Of a DNA stretch of 64,000 bases, positions 34,656 through 43,237 are shown piece after piece. How positions within the stretch are numbered: the first letter of the stretch is position 1; every line of letters starts with the position of its first letter. A program made the translations under genes and the position numbers. The notes below the pieces were generated by a model. The model saw only the letters and a program-made list of their open reading frames with translations. It did no database searches and was not told the DNA's origin. Source of the DNA: Bradyrhizobium diazoefficiens (GTDB lineage: Bacteria; Pseudomonadota; Alphaproteobacteria; Rhizobiales; Xanthobacteraceae); assembly GCF_018131015.1 (NCBI RefSeq), contig NZ_JAFCJJ010000032.1:1-64000 (forward strand), given 5' to 3'.

Positions 34656-36116
34656 ATGACCCAAGCCGCCCTGAACGACACCATGGACCGGTCCCCGGCC
34701 AGCACCCCGCTGCGGACGCTGGAAAGCGCCTTTCACGCCATGGTCGCGCGGTCGCGGGCGGAGCCCGCTCCGCCCCTCACCGACCGCCTCGACCGGCTGG
34801 CGCGCCTGCGCGCCGTGGTCGCCGACAATGAGGAGCGCTTCCGGCAGGCGATCTCGGCCGATTTCGGCCATCGCTCGGCAGTCGAGACCACCATCGCCGA
34901 AGCCATGATGGTCTATGGCGAGATCCGGCATGCGACAAAGCACCTGAAGAGCTGGATGGCGCCGCAGCGTGTCGCCACCGCGCTGCAATTCCTGCCCGCG
35001 CGCAACCGGCTGATCCCGCAGCCGCTCGGCGTCGTCGGCATCATCGCGCCCTGGAATTATCCGCTCCAGCTCACGCTGGCGCCCGCGCTTGGCGCAATCG
35101 CCGCCGGCAACCGCGTCATCATCAAGCCGAGCGAGCTCGCGCCGCATTTTGCCGCGCTGCTGAGAGAGACGATCGCCGCGCGGTTCGATCCGACCGAGCT
35201 GCTGGTCACCGGCGTCGAGGACGAGATCGCAAAAGCCTTCGCACACCTGCCGTTCGATCATCTGGTGTTCACCGGCTCGACCCGGGTCGGGCGGCTGGTC
35301 GCGGAGGCGGCGGGCCGCAATCTGACCCCGGTGACGCTCGAGCTCGGCGGCAAGTCGCCGGCGATCATCGACGCCTCGGCCGATCTCGAGGAGGCGGCCG
35401 AGCGCATCGCCTACGCAAAGCTGCTCAATGCCGGGCAGACCTGCATCGCGCCGGACTATGTGCTGGTGCCCGAGCGCTCGCTGCAGGCCTTCGCCGAAAA
35501 GGTGCGTGCGCAGATGCGGCGCATGTTCGGCACCGACCCCGCCAACAAGGACTACACCTCGATCATCTCCGACCGGCATTATGCCCGGCTCGAGACTCTC
35601 GTCGCCGATGCCGCGCAGCGCGGCGCAAAAATCCTGCAGCCGGCCAAGGCCGACGATCCGAACTGGAAGGCCCACCGCAAATTCCCGCCGACCCTGATCG
35701 CCGGCGCGACCGAAGAGATGGCGGTGATGCGGGAGGAAATCTTCGGACCCGTGCTGCCGGTGCTGGGCTATCGCGAGCCGGCCGAGGCGATCGCCTTCGT
35801 CAACAGCCGCGACCGGCCGCTCGCGCTCTACTGGTTCGGCAAGGACCGCACGGCCCGCGACGAGGTGCTGTCGCGCACCGTCTCCGGCGGCGTCACCGTC
35901 AACGACTGCCTGTTCCATTTCGCGCAAGCGCATCAACCGATGGGCGGCGTCGGCCCATCCGGCACCGGCGTCTATCACGGCGAGTGGGGATTCAGGACGT
36001 TCAGCAAGCTGAAGCCGGTGTTCTACCGCTCCCGGCTCAACCGCCTCGCCGATCTCTACCCGCCCTATGGCGGCAAGATCGCGCGGCTGGAGAAGATGTT
36101 GCGGTTCATGTCGTAG
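34656..36116 (+). CDS. Coniferyl aldehyde dehydrogenase-type NAD(P)+ aldehyde dehydrogenase
   Basis: A 486-residue class 3-like aldehyde dehydrogenase oxidising an aldehyde to an acid. Motifs: IIAPWNYPLQLTLAPALGAIAAGN, VFTGSTRVG (nucleotide binding), LELGGKSP with the general base Glu, and NAGQTCIAPDYVLVP with the catalytic Cys near residue 262. The sequence pattern, including the N-terminal ALNDT start and the C-terminal YPPYGGK, matches the coniferyl aldehyde dehydrogenase (CalB) group. Start ATG 34656 follows GGGAGG. It sits upstream of a GMC alcohol oxidoreductase, so the two could carry out successive alcohol and aldehyde oxidations. Confidence 0.9.
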   Translation: MTQAALNDTMDRSPASTPLRTLESAFHAMVARSRAEPAPPLTDRLDRLARLRAVVADNEERFRQAISADFGHRSAVETTIAEAMMVYGEIRHATKHLKSWMAPQRVATALQFLPARNRLIPQPLGVVGIIAPWNYPLQLTLAPALGAIAAGNRVIIKPSELAPHFAALLRETIAARFDPTELLVTGVEDEIAKAFAHLPFDHLVFTGSTRVGRLVAEAAGRNLTPVTLELGGKSPAIIDASADLEEAAERIAYAKLLNAGQTCIAPDYVLVPERSLQAFAEKVRAQMRRMFGTDPANKDYTSIISDRHYARLETLVADAAQRGAKILQPAKADDPNWKAHRKFPPTLIAGATEEMAVMREEIFGPVLPVLGYREPAEAIAFVNSRDRPLALYWFGKDRTARDEVLSRTVSGGVTVNDCLFHFAQAHQPMGGVGPSGTGVYHGEWGFRTFSKLKPVFYRSRLNRLADLYPPYGGKIARLEKMLRFMS

Positions 36117-36130
36117 ACTGTCTCAACACC

Positions 36131-36201
36131 GTCATTGCGAGCGCAGCGAAACAACCCTCCGCGGGCGAAAGTCTGGATTGCTTCGCTTCGCTCGCAATGA
36201 C
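36131..36201. repeat. Palindromic intergenic repeat, family D
   Basis: Arms GTCATTGCGAGCGCAGCGAA and TTCGCTTCGCTCGCAATGAC with a 30-base centre. It fills the gap between the aldehyde dehydrogenase and the GMC oxidoreductase. Only this copy is in the window. Confidence 0.85.
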
Positions 36202-36231
36202 CAGAAGAAAATGCAATGGGGGAAAACACAG

Positions 36232-37872
36232 GTGACTGATACATTCGATTTCATCGTCGTGGGCGCGGGCTCCGGCGGTTGCGCGGTGGCCGGCCGGCTG
36301 TCGGAGGACGCGGCGACGTCGGTCGCGCTGCTCGATGCCGGCGGCCGAAACGACAACTGGCGGATCACCACGCCGTTCGGGCTCGCCTTGCCATACGCCG
36401 CGGCCAACTGGGCCTTCGATACCGTGCCGCAGAAGGGTTTGAACGGCCGCATCGGCTATCAACCGCGCGGCAAGGGCCTTGGCGGTTCCTCGGCGATCAA
36501 CGCCATGGTCTATATCCGCGGCCACAAATCGGACTACGACCACTGGGCCTCGCTCGGCAATGCCGGCTGGTCTTACGCGGACGTGCTGCCTTATTTCAAG
36601 CGCTCGGAGAACAACAGCGATTTCGACGGCGAGTATCACGGCAAGGGCGGCCCCCTGCACGTCAACAAGCTGCGCTCCGAGAATCCGATCCACGAGGTGT
36701 TCCACCAGGCCGCGCGCGAGGCGCAGTTCCGCATCCGCGAGGACTTCAATGCCGAGGACCACGAAGGGCTCGGCAGCTACCAGGTGACGCAGCACGGCGG
36801 CGAGCGCTGGAGCGCGGCGCGCGCCTATGTGCAGCCGCATCTCGGGACGCGCGCCAATCTTCGCGTCGAAACGGGGGCGCATGCGACCAAGATCCTGTTC
36901 GAAGGCGGCCGCGCGGTCGGTATCGAATATGTGCAGGGCAAACAGAAGAAGCAGCTGCGCGCCCGCCGCGAAGTGATCCTCGCCTCCGGCGCCTTCCAGT
37001 CGCCGCAGCTCTTGATGCTGTCGGGCGTCGGCGACGGCGAGGCGCTTCGCACGCACGGCATCGGCGTCGCGCATCATTTGCCGGGCGTCGGCCGCAATCT
37101 GCAGGACCACCCGGATTTCGTGTTCGTCTACGCCTCCGACTATCCGCACTTCGTTCACTCCTCGCTGGGCCGGCTGCCGTTCCTGCTCCGCGCCATTCAG
37201 CGCTACCGCCGCGAGCGGCGCGGCCTGATGACCACCAATTTCGCCGAGTGTGGCGGCTTCCTGAAGACCCGGCCCGACCTCGACGTGCCGGACATCCAGC
37301 TCCACTTGGTCATCGCGATGCTCGACGACCATGGCCGCAAGAAGCACAAGGAGGCCGGCTTCTCGTGCCACGTCTGCCTGTTGCGACCGAAGAGCCGCGG
37401 CAGCGTCTGGCTGAAAAGCGCCGATCCGCTCGCCGTACCCATGATCGATCCGAACTTCCTGGGCGAGGCGGACGATCTCGAGACGATGGTCGCGGGCTTC
37501 AAGACCACGCGGCGGCTGATGGAGACGCCGGCGCTGCGCGCGTTGCAGAAGAAGGACATGTTCACGTCCGACGTGAGAACGGATGACGACATCCGGGCCA
37601 TCCTGCGCAACCGCGTCGACACCGTCTATCACCCGGTCGGCACCTGCAAGATGGGCACGGATGCGATGGCCGTGGTCGACCCGAAGCTGAAAGTCCACGG
37701 CGTGGAAGGCCTGCGCATCGTCGATGCCTCGATCATGCCGACCCTGATCGGCGGCAACACCAACGCGCCGACCATCATGATCGGGGAGAAGGCGGCGGAC
37801 ATGATCCGGGCGGAGATGCGGCGAGCTAAAGATGACGGGTCGTCCCGGCCTAGTGCGCAATTGCGCAACTAG
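36232..37872 (+). CDS. GMC-family FAD-dependent alcohol/choline-type oxidoreductase
   Basis: A 546-residue flavoenzyme that would oxidise an alcohol to an aldehyde. The FAD-binding Rossmann motif is FIVVGAGSGGCAVAGRLSE at 7-25; GMC signature 1 appears as GKGLGGSSAINAMVYIRG (about 82-99), signature 2 as ILASGAFQSPQLLMLSGVG. The catalytic His is in YHPVGTCKMG and the Asn in GGNTNAPTIMIGEKAADMI. GTG 36232 has GGGGGA eight bases upstream; ATG 36211 is an alternative. Its last codons and stop lie within a palindromic repeat. It resembles AlkJ-type dehydrogenases. Likely works with the upstream aldehyde dehydrogenase. Confidence 0.9.
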   Translation: MTDTFDFIVVGAGSGGCAVAGRLSEDAATSVALLDAGGRNDNWRITTPFGLALPYAAANWAFDTVPQKGLNGRIGYQPRGKGLGGSSAINAMVYIRGHKSDYDHWASLGNAGWSYADVLPYFKRSENNSDFDGEYHGKGGPLHVNKLRSENPIHEVFHQAAREAQFRIREDFNAEDHEGLGSYQVTQHGGERWSAARAYVQPHLGTRANLRVETGAHATKILFEGGRAVGIEYVQGKQKKQLRARREVILASGAFQSPQLLMLSGVGDGEALRTHGIGVAHHLPGVGRNLQDHPDFVFVYASDYPHFVHSSLGRLPFLLRAIQRYRRERRGLMTTNFAECGGFLKTRPDLDVPDIQLHLVIAMLDDHGRKKHKEAGFSCHVCLLRPKSRGSVWLKSADPLAVPMIDPNFLGEADDLETMVAGFKTTRRLMETPALRALQKKDMFTSDVRTDDDIRAILRNRVDTVYHPVGTCKMGTDAMAVVDPKLKVHGVEGLRIVDASIMPTLIGGNTNAPTIMIGEKAADMIRAEMRRAKDDGSSRPSAQLRN

Positions 37873-37882
37873 GCCGGGACGA
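37840..37882. repeat. Palindromic repeat, family G, overlapping a gene end
   Basis: Perfect 15-bp arms TCGTCCCGGCCTAGT and ACTAGGCCGGGACGA around a centre that is itself a palindrome (GCGCAATTGCGC). It encodes the last residues and stop of the GMC oxidoreductase and ends 10 bases before the convergent SDR stop. Confidence 0.9.
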
Positions 37883-37891
37883 CAGCGGTGG

Positions 37892-38653
37892 CTAGTTCAG
37901 CAGGAACCCGCCGTCCACGGTCACCACGCTTCCGGTCATGTAGCGCGACGCCTTCGAGGCCAGCAGCAGGATCGCGCCGTCGAGATCAGACTCGGCGCCG
38001 ACGCGGCGCTGCGGGATGCGTTTTGCTAGCCGTTCGCCCGCCGGCGTCGCCCAGAAATCGTGGTTCATCTCGGTGTCGATATAGCCCGGCGCCAGCGCGT
38101 TGACGCGGATGTTCTGGCCGGCGAGTTCCAGCGCCATCGCCCTGGTGGCCTGGATCATCCCGGCCTTGGAGATCGCATAGGGCGACACCGCCTTCAGCAC
38201 GCCGGTGCCGAGCACGGAAGCGATGTTGACGATATTGCCCTCCTGCTTGCGCGCGATCATGCGGCGCGCAAGCTCGGTCGCGAGAAAATAGGCGCCCTTG
38301 AGATTGGCGCCGACCACGGCATCCCAGTCCGCCTCGGTCTGCTCGGTCGCGAGCTTCTCGATGGCGATTCCGGCATTGTTGATCAGGACGGTGACGGGGC
38401 CGAGCGCGGCCTCGGCGGCATCGACGGCGGCGGCGATCGAGCCGGTATTGGTGACGTCGAGCGCCACCGCCGCGGCGCGGCCGCCCTTGCCGCGGATCTC
38501 CTCTTCCAGGCTCTTCAGCTTGTCGGCCTGCCGTGCCGCCAGCACCACGGCGGCGCCATGCGCGGCCAGCACGCGCGCGAACTGGCGTCCGAGCCCCTGG
38601 CTGGCACCGGTGATCAAAATGGTCTCGCTTTCGACGTTGAACGGATCGGACAT
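37892..38653 (-). CDS. Short-chain dehydrogenase/reductase
   Basis: A 253-residue classical SDR using NAD(P)(H). Motifs: TGASQGLGRQFARVL (cofactor loop, about 15-29), NNAGIA, and the catalytic Ser-Tyr-Lys seen as NIASV and YAISKAGM. The C-terminal segment MTGSVVTVDGGFLLN is typical of FabG-like oxidoreductases. ATG 38653; an upstream extension has no coding character. It stands between two convergent/divergent neighbours and shares no operon; substrate unknown. A different, degenerate SDR is divergently encoded next to it. Confidence 0.9.
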   Translation of the reverse strand: MSDPFNVESETILITGASQGLGRQFARVLAAHGAAVVLAARQADKLKSLEEEIRGKGGRAAAVALDVTNTGSIAAAVDAAEAALGPVTVLINNAGIAIEKLATEQTEADWDAVVGANLKGAYFLATELARRMIARKQEGNIVNIASVLGTGVLKAVSPYAISKAGMIQATRAMALELAGQNIRVNALAPGYIDTEMNHDFWATPAGERLAKRIPQRRVGAESDLDGAILLLASKASRYMTGSVVTVDGGFLLN

Positions 38654-38792
38654 GGCAGGATTCCCGGGGCGAAGTGTCATGCGCGCATAGATACCCATGA
38701 TTTCGTCGAACGCAAAGCCGCAGGGCTTACCAGAGCCGGTCGCGTTGGCTAATGTGCCGCATCGAAGATGGACACCACACGGGAGTGAAACA

Positions 38793-39575
38793 GTGGATCT
38801 TGGGATCAAAGGCCGCCGCGCCATCGTCTGCGCATCCAGCAAGGGCCTGGGGCGCGCCTGCGCCATCTCGCTGGCCGAAGCCGGCGTTCACGTCACCCTG
38901 ACCGCGCGCGGCGCTGATGCCCTGAAGAAGACGGCGGACGAGATCCGCAAGGCCTATCCCGGCGTGACCGTGACCGAGATCGTCGGCGACATCACGACGC
39001 CGGCCGGCCGCGAGGCCGTGCTGAAGGCCTGCCCCGAGCCCGACATCCTGATCAACAATGCCGGCGGCCCGCCGCCCGGCGATTTCCGCAACTGGAGCCG
39101 CGACGACTGGATCAAGGCGATCGACGCCAACATGCTGACCCCGATCGAACTGATCAAGGCGACCGTCGACGGGATGATGGAGCGCAAGTTCGGCCGCATC
39201 GTCAACATCACCTCGGCCGCGGTGAAGGCGCCGATCGACATTCTCGGTCTTTCCAACGGCGCGCGCGCCGGCCTCACCGGCTTCATCGCCGGCCTGTCGC
39301 GCAAGACCGTGATCAACAACGTCACCATCAACGGCCTGTTGCCGGGCCCGTTCGAGACCGACCGCCTGCGCGGCACCGCCAAGGCCGAGGCCGAGAAGCG
39401 TGGCATCACGCCGGACCAGTTGCTGGCGGAACGCGCCAAGCTCAATCCCGCGGGCCGCTTCGGCGATCCCGAGGAGTTCGGCTATGCCTGCGCCTTCCTG
39501 TGCGGCGCCAAAGCCGGCTTCATCACGGGCCAGAACATCCTGCTCGACGGCGGCGCGTTCCCGGGAACGCTGTGA
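38793..39575 (+). CDS. SDR-fold protein lacking the catalytic Tyr-Lys pair
   Basis: A 260-residue Rossmann-fold protein of the SDR superfamily. The cofactor loop is CASSKGLGRACAISL (about 12-26, with Ser for the first Gly-rich residue), then NNAGGPPPG and NITSAAVKAP. At the YxxxK position the sequence reads SNGAR, so Tyr and Lys are Ser and Arg. This subgroup exists in proteobacteria, but its reaction is not established. GTG 38793 has GGGAG seven bases upstream. The stop overlaps the start of the quinone-reductase-like gene (GTGA), so the two are translationally coupled. Confidence 0.88.
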   Translation: MDLGIKGRRAIVCASSKGLGRACAISLAEAGVHVTLTARGADALKKTADEIRKAYPGVTVTEIVGDITTPAGREAVLKACPEPDILINNAGGPPPGDFRNWSRDDWIKAIDANMLTPIELIKATVDGMMERKFGRIVNITSAAVKAPIDILGLSNGARAGLTGFIAGLSRKTVINNVTINGLLPGPFETDRLRGTAKAEAEKRGITPDQLLAERAKLNPAGRFGDPEEFGYACAFLCGAKAGFITGQNILLDGGAFPGTL

Positions 39576-40561
39576 GAGCGGTCTGGTACGAGCAGACGGG
39601 ACCAGCGCCGGACGTTCTCACCTACGGTGAGATGGCGACGCCGGTCGCCGCTCCCGGCGAAGTTCGCATTCGCCTGGAAGCGTCCGGCGTCAACCCGGCC
39701 GATGTCGGCCGGCGCGGCGGCAGCTATCGCGCGATGGAATTTTCGCGCGTGATCCCGAACAGCGACGGTGCGGGCTTCGTCGACAAGGTCGGCGACGGCG
39801 TGACGCGCTTCAAGAACGGCGACCGCGTCTGGCTGTTCAATGGGCAACGCAACGGCCGCGCTTTCGGCACCGCGGCGGAATATATCGCGCTCGCCGAGCA
39901 TCTCGTGACGCCACTGCCGGATAACCTCTCTTTCGCGGCAGGCGCAACGCTCGGAATTCCCGCGATGACCGCGTGGTGCTCGCTGTTTTCCGACGGCTCC
40001 ATCGTCGGCAAGACCGTGCTGGTCACGGGAGGCGCCGGCGCCGTCGGGCACTACGCGGTGCAACTGGCAAAATGGGGCGGCGCGCAGGTGATCGCGACCG
40101 TCAGCTCGGCGCTGAAGGGCGAGCAGGCCCGGCGGGCCGGCGCCGATCTCGTGGTCAATTACCGGGACGAGGACGTCGTCGCCAAAGCGATGGCGTTCAC
40201 CGGCGGACGCGGCGTTGACCATGTCGTCGATGTCGATTTCGGCGGCAACATCGCCACCACGCTGAAGCTGATGGCGGTGAATTCCACCATCGCGGTCTAC
40301 GCCACCAACGGCAACCGCACGCCGGTCGTGCCGATGCGCGAACTGATGGAGAAGTGCGTCAACCTGCGGTCGCTGGTGCTGTTCGCCCTGCCGCCGGCGC
40401 TGCTCGCCACTGCACAAGCCGACATCACGAAGTGGCTGGCGGCGGGACCTCGCATCCACAATGTCGCGGCGCAGTTCGCGCTGTCGGATACGGCGCAGGC
40501 CCATCTCGCGGTCGAGAAGGGCGACAAGCTCGGCACCGTCATCGTCGACTGCGCCCGATGA
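39572..40561 (+). CDS. NADPH:quinone reductase-like MDR protein
   Basis: A 329-residue medium-chain dehydrogenase/reductase without zinc ligands. The GroES-like domain contains LEASGVNPADVGRRGG and SDGAGFVDKVGDGV; the Rossmann motif is TGGAGAVGHYAVQLAKWGG near 150, followed by VVNYRDEDV. It would reduce a quinone or enone with NADPH. The GTG start at 39572 overlaps the stop of the preceding SDR-like gene, and the pair probably acts in one pathway. A longer frame upstream is read out of the SDR gene and was rejected. Confidence 0.9.
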   Translation: MRAVWYEQTGPAPDVLTYGEMATPVAAPGEVRIRLEASGVNPADVGRRGGSYRAMEFSRVIPNSDGAGFVDKVGDGVTRFKNGDRVWLFNGQRNGRAFGTAAEYIALAEHLVTPLPDNLSFAAGATLGIPAMTAWCSLFSDGSIVGKTVLVTGGAGAVGHYAVQLAKWGGAQVIATVSSALKGEQARRAGADLVVNYRDEDVVAKAMAFTGGRGVDHVVDVDFGGNIATTLKLMAVNSTIAVYATNGNRTPVVPMRELMEKCVNLRSLVLFALPPALLATAQADITKWLAAGPRIHNVAAQFALSDTAQAHLAVEKGDKLGTVIVDCAR

Positions 40562-40565
40562 GGGA

Positions 40566-40997
40566 TCAGGAAACGGGCGTCGTCCGCTCGTCGGTCCAGT
40601 CGATGCCGAGCTCGTCCATGCCGTCGGCCAGGAGATCGCCGAGCATCGGCTCGCCCAGGAGATATCGCACGGCCTCGCGCCGGGGCGCCTTGTACCCGGC
40701 ACGGGCCTCGGCGGCGCGGGTGCGCAGATCGTTCCACTCCTCCACGTCGCCGTCGCCGCGGCCGAGCCACATCAGCGTGACGAGGTCGAGTTGCTCGTCC
40801 TCGTTCAGCGCCCCGATGAAGCCGGTCAATTCGGTTACGACCGGATCCGAATTGCTATCCTCCAGCACGTCGATCTCGTCGTCGTCAGCAGCGTTGGACC
40901 CCGAGTCCGGATCGGAAGCCGCTTCCTTGACGTCGAATTCGCGAGCCTTCTCGATGATGAAGGCGACCTTTTCGGCGGAAATGGCAAGCTCTGGCAT
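40566..40997 (-). CDS. DUF3775 protein
   Basis: A 143-residue soluble, acidic protein of the DUF3775 family. It starts MPELAISAEKVAFIIEKAREFDVKE, followed by a disordered acidic stretch (about 30-50) and a conserved helical part EDEQLDLVTLMWLGRGDGDVEEW. ATG 40997 follows AGAGGGA. The family is frequent in Alphaproteobacteria, with unknown function. It is convergent with the quinone-reductase-like gene, with only four bases between stops, and divergent from an MBL hydrolase gene. Confidence 0.85.
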   Translation of the reverse strand: MPELAISAEKVAFIIEKAREFDVKEAASDPDSGSNAADDDEIDVLEDSNSDPVVTELTGFIGALNEDEQLDLVTLMWLGRGDGDVEEWNDLRTRAAEARAGYKAPRREAVRYLLGEPMLGDLLADGMDELGIDWTDERTTPVS

Positions 40998-41121
40998 CTG
41001 TCCCTCTCTTTGGCTTCCTGGGTTCCCCCGATAACGCGGCACCGCATCAGATGATCCATTGCGCCCGGAAGCGGAAAACCGCATGTTTCCACGCCAAATC
41101 AAGAACAAGAGGACGCGCCGC

Positions 41122-41970
41122 ATGCAGTGGAAGGTAGGTCGGGTCAGGATCACCAAGGTGGTGGAGCTGGAGACGGTCGGCTCGACCCGCTTCATCCTGC
41201 CGCTGGCCAGCAACGAGGAAATCCAGAAGCTGCCCTGGCTGATCCCGCATTTCGCCACCGAAGAGGGCCGGCTGAAAATGTCGATCCACTCGCTGGTGGT
41301 GGAGACGCCTTCGCGCCGGATCGTGGTGGACACCGGCCTCGGCAATGACAAGCAGGGCCGCAACGTCCCGACCTGGAACAATCGCACCACGCCGTTCCTC
41401 GAGACGATGATTGCGGCGGGCTTTGCCCCTGACAGCATCGACACCGTGCTGTGCACGCATCTTCATGTCGACCATGTCGGCTGGAATACGAAGCTGGTGG
41501 ACGGCAAATGGGTGCCGACATTCCCGAAGGCGCGCTACGTCTTCGGCCGAACCGAATACGAGCACTGGCGCGACCATTCGACCGAGCCCGACAAGCAGGC
41601 CGTGTTCGACGATTCCGTGAAGCCGATCATCGACGCCGACCGGGCCGACCTGATCCCGAGCGACCATCGGCTCTGCGACGAGATCAGCATGATCCCGACC
41701 CCGGGCCACAGCCCCGGCCATATGAGCATCCTGATCCGGTCGGACGGCGAACAGGGCCTGCTCACCGGCGATGTCGCCCACCACCCCTGCCAGATGGCGC
41801 GTCTCGGCTGGTCCTCGACCGCGGATTCCGACCAGGCGCAATCGGCCGCGACGCGGCGCGAATTGTTCGGCCGGTTCGCCGACACCCCGACATTGGTGAT
41901 CGGCGGGCATTTCTCGGCCGGCCACATCAGGCGGGACGGGGAGGTGTTCAGGTTTGTGGCACTGGGCTAG
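41122..41970 (+). CDS. MBL-fold metallohydrolase (first of two paralogues)
   Basis: A 282-residue metallo-beta-lactamase-fold hydrolase of the lactonase-like group. Metal motif THLHVDHVGWNT (HxHxDH), later His in TPGHSPGHMS, Asp in LTGDVAHHP and a final His in GGHFSAGHI. ATG 41122 has AGAGGA eight bases upstream; ATG 41083 is possible. It closely resembles the gene at 43864 (both contain VGWNT and WVPTFPKARYVF), so the two are paralogues. Natural substrates of this subgroup are not known; lactone hydrolysis is a family guess. Confidence 0.9.
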   Translation: MQWKVGRVRITKVVELETVGSTRFILPLASNEEIQKLPWLIPHFATEEGRLKMSIHSLVVETPSRRIVVDTGLGNDKQGRNVPTWNNRTTPFLETMIAAGFAPDSIDTVLCTHLHVDHVGWNTKLVDGKWVPTFPKARYVFGRTEYEHWRDHSTEPDKQAVFDDSVKPIIDADRADLIPSDHRLCDEISMIPTPGHSPGHMSILIRSDGEQGLLTGDVAHHPCQMARLGWSSTADSDQAQSAATRRELFGRFADTPTLVIGGHFSAGHIRRDGEVFRFVALG

Positions 41971-42097
41971 CTCTCGTGCCCCGGATGCTGCGCAGCACGA
42001 AGTGATGCGCTGCTAGGCCGGGGCCCATGCTTGCGGCACTCTGGGTCCCGGCTCTGCGGAGCAGCGTTGCACGCTGCACCGCGTCCGGGACACGGGG
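41971..42097. repeat. Palindromic intergenic repeat, family B
   Basis: Second copy of the element at 7231: arms CTCTCGTGCCCCGGATGC and GCGTCCGGGACACGGG, with inner CGCTGCTAGGCCGGGGCCC. It begins at the base after the MBL gene stop. The remaining bases to 42212 hold the promoter region of the next gene. Confidence 0.85.
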
Positions 42098-42212
42098 CAC
42101 CTCCCGAATTAAGGGGGCTGCAATGCACCCCCTTTTGAACGGTTGAATTTCGCCCCGCCCTGTTCCATGAAGCTATTTAACCGATCAGTCCATCTGCAGG
42201 GAGAAACGAAAA

Positions 42213-43055
42213 ATGAAGCTTGTTCGCTATGGCGAGAAGGGTACGGAAAAGCCCGGCCTGATCGACAAATCCGGCCAGTTGCGCGACCTCTCGGCGCATG
42301 TGAAGGACCTGACCGGCGAGGCCTATTCGCCGGAATCCCTGAAGAAGCTCGCCGCCCTCGACCCCGCCTCGCTGCCGGCCGTTTCCGGCAAGCCGCGGTT
42401 CGGCGCGCCGGTCGCCGGCATCTCGAAATTCGTCGCGATCGGCCTCAACTACAGCGACCACGCCAAGGAGACGGGCGCCGCGATCCCGACCGAGCCGATC
42501 ATCTTCCTGAAGGCCAATACCGCGCTGTCCGGGCCGAATGACGCCGTCGAGAAGCCGCGCGGCTCGACCAAGCTCGACTGGGAGGTCGAGATCGCCGCCA
42601 TCATCGGCACCCGCGCCAAATACGTCTCGGAAGCCGACGCGCTGAACTATGTCGCCGGCTACTGCGTCTGCAACGACGTCTCCGAGCGCAACTTCCAGAC
42701 CGAGCGCCTGGGACAGTGGACCAAGGGCAAGTCGCACGACACCTTCGGTCCGGTCGGGCCGTGGCTCGCCACCAAGGACGAGATCAAGGACGTGCAGGAC
42801 CTGTCGATGTGGCTCGACGTCAACGGCCAGCGCCGCCAGACCGGCTCGACCAAGACCATGATCTTCTCGATGGCCAAGTGCATCTCCTATGTCTCGCAGT
42901 TCATGACCCTGCAGCCCGGCGACATCGTCACCACCGGCACCCCGCCCGGCGTCGGCCTCGGCATGAAGCCACCGACCTTCCTCAATGTCGGCGACGTCGT
43001 CACGCTCGGCATCGAAGGCCTCGGCGAGCAGCGCCAGGAGATCATCGGGGCGTAA
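42213..43055 (+). CDS. Fumarylacetoacetate hydrolase-family protein
   Basis: A 280-residue metal-dependent enzyme of the FAH superfamily that cleaves C-C bonds or decarboxylates/hydrates 2-oxo acids from aromatic or sugar breakdown. Seen: KFVAIGLNYSDHAKE, EPIIFLKANTALSGPND, the metal ligands in DWEVEIAAIIG (Glu, Glu) with a later NDVSERNFQ, and TGTPPGVGLGMKPP near the C-terminus. ATG 42213 has GGGAG about ten bases before. It is followed by a GST on the same strand, recalling the tyrosine/homogentisate pairing of FAH with a GST-type isomerase, but the specific reaction is not shown. Confidence 0.92.
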   Translation: MKLVRYGEKGTEKPGLIDKSGQLRDLSAHVKDLTGEAYSPESLKKLAALDPASLPAVSGKPRFGAPVAGISKFVAIGLNYSDHAKETGAAIPTEPIIFLKANTALSGPNDAVEKPRGSTKLDWEVEIAAIIGTRAKYVSEADALNYVAGYCVCNDVSERNFQTERLGQWTKGKSHDTFGPVGPWLATKDEIKDVQDLSMWLDVNGQRRQTGSTKTMIFSMAKCISYVSQFMTLQPGDIVTTGTPPGVGLGMKPPTFLNVGDVVTLGIEGLGEQRQEIIGA

Positions 43056-43075
43056 GCGGCCTCGTACCGCTGGTC

Positions 43076-43192
43076 GTCATGCCCGGGCAAAAGCGCGAAG
43101 CGCGTCTTCGCGCAAGACGACCCGGGCATCCACGTCTCACAGTCTGACCACGCGGCGACGCGTGGATGGCCGGGTCAAGCCCGGCCATGACG
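43076..43192. repeat. Palindromic intergenic repeat, family A
   Basis: Outer arms GTCATGCCCGGGC and GCCCGGCCATGAC, with a nested hairpin GCGCGAAGCGCGTCTTCGCGC in the centre and inner CATCCACG/CGTGGATG. It lies between the FAH-family gene and the GST gene. Confidence 0.88.
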
Positions 43193-43237
43193 GAGGAGAC
43201 ACCGTTCGCACAGGATCGATTGCAGGGAATAGTTCAC

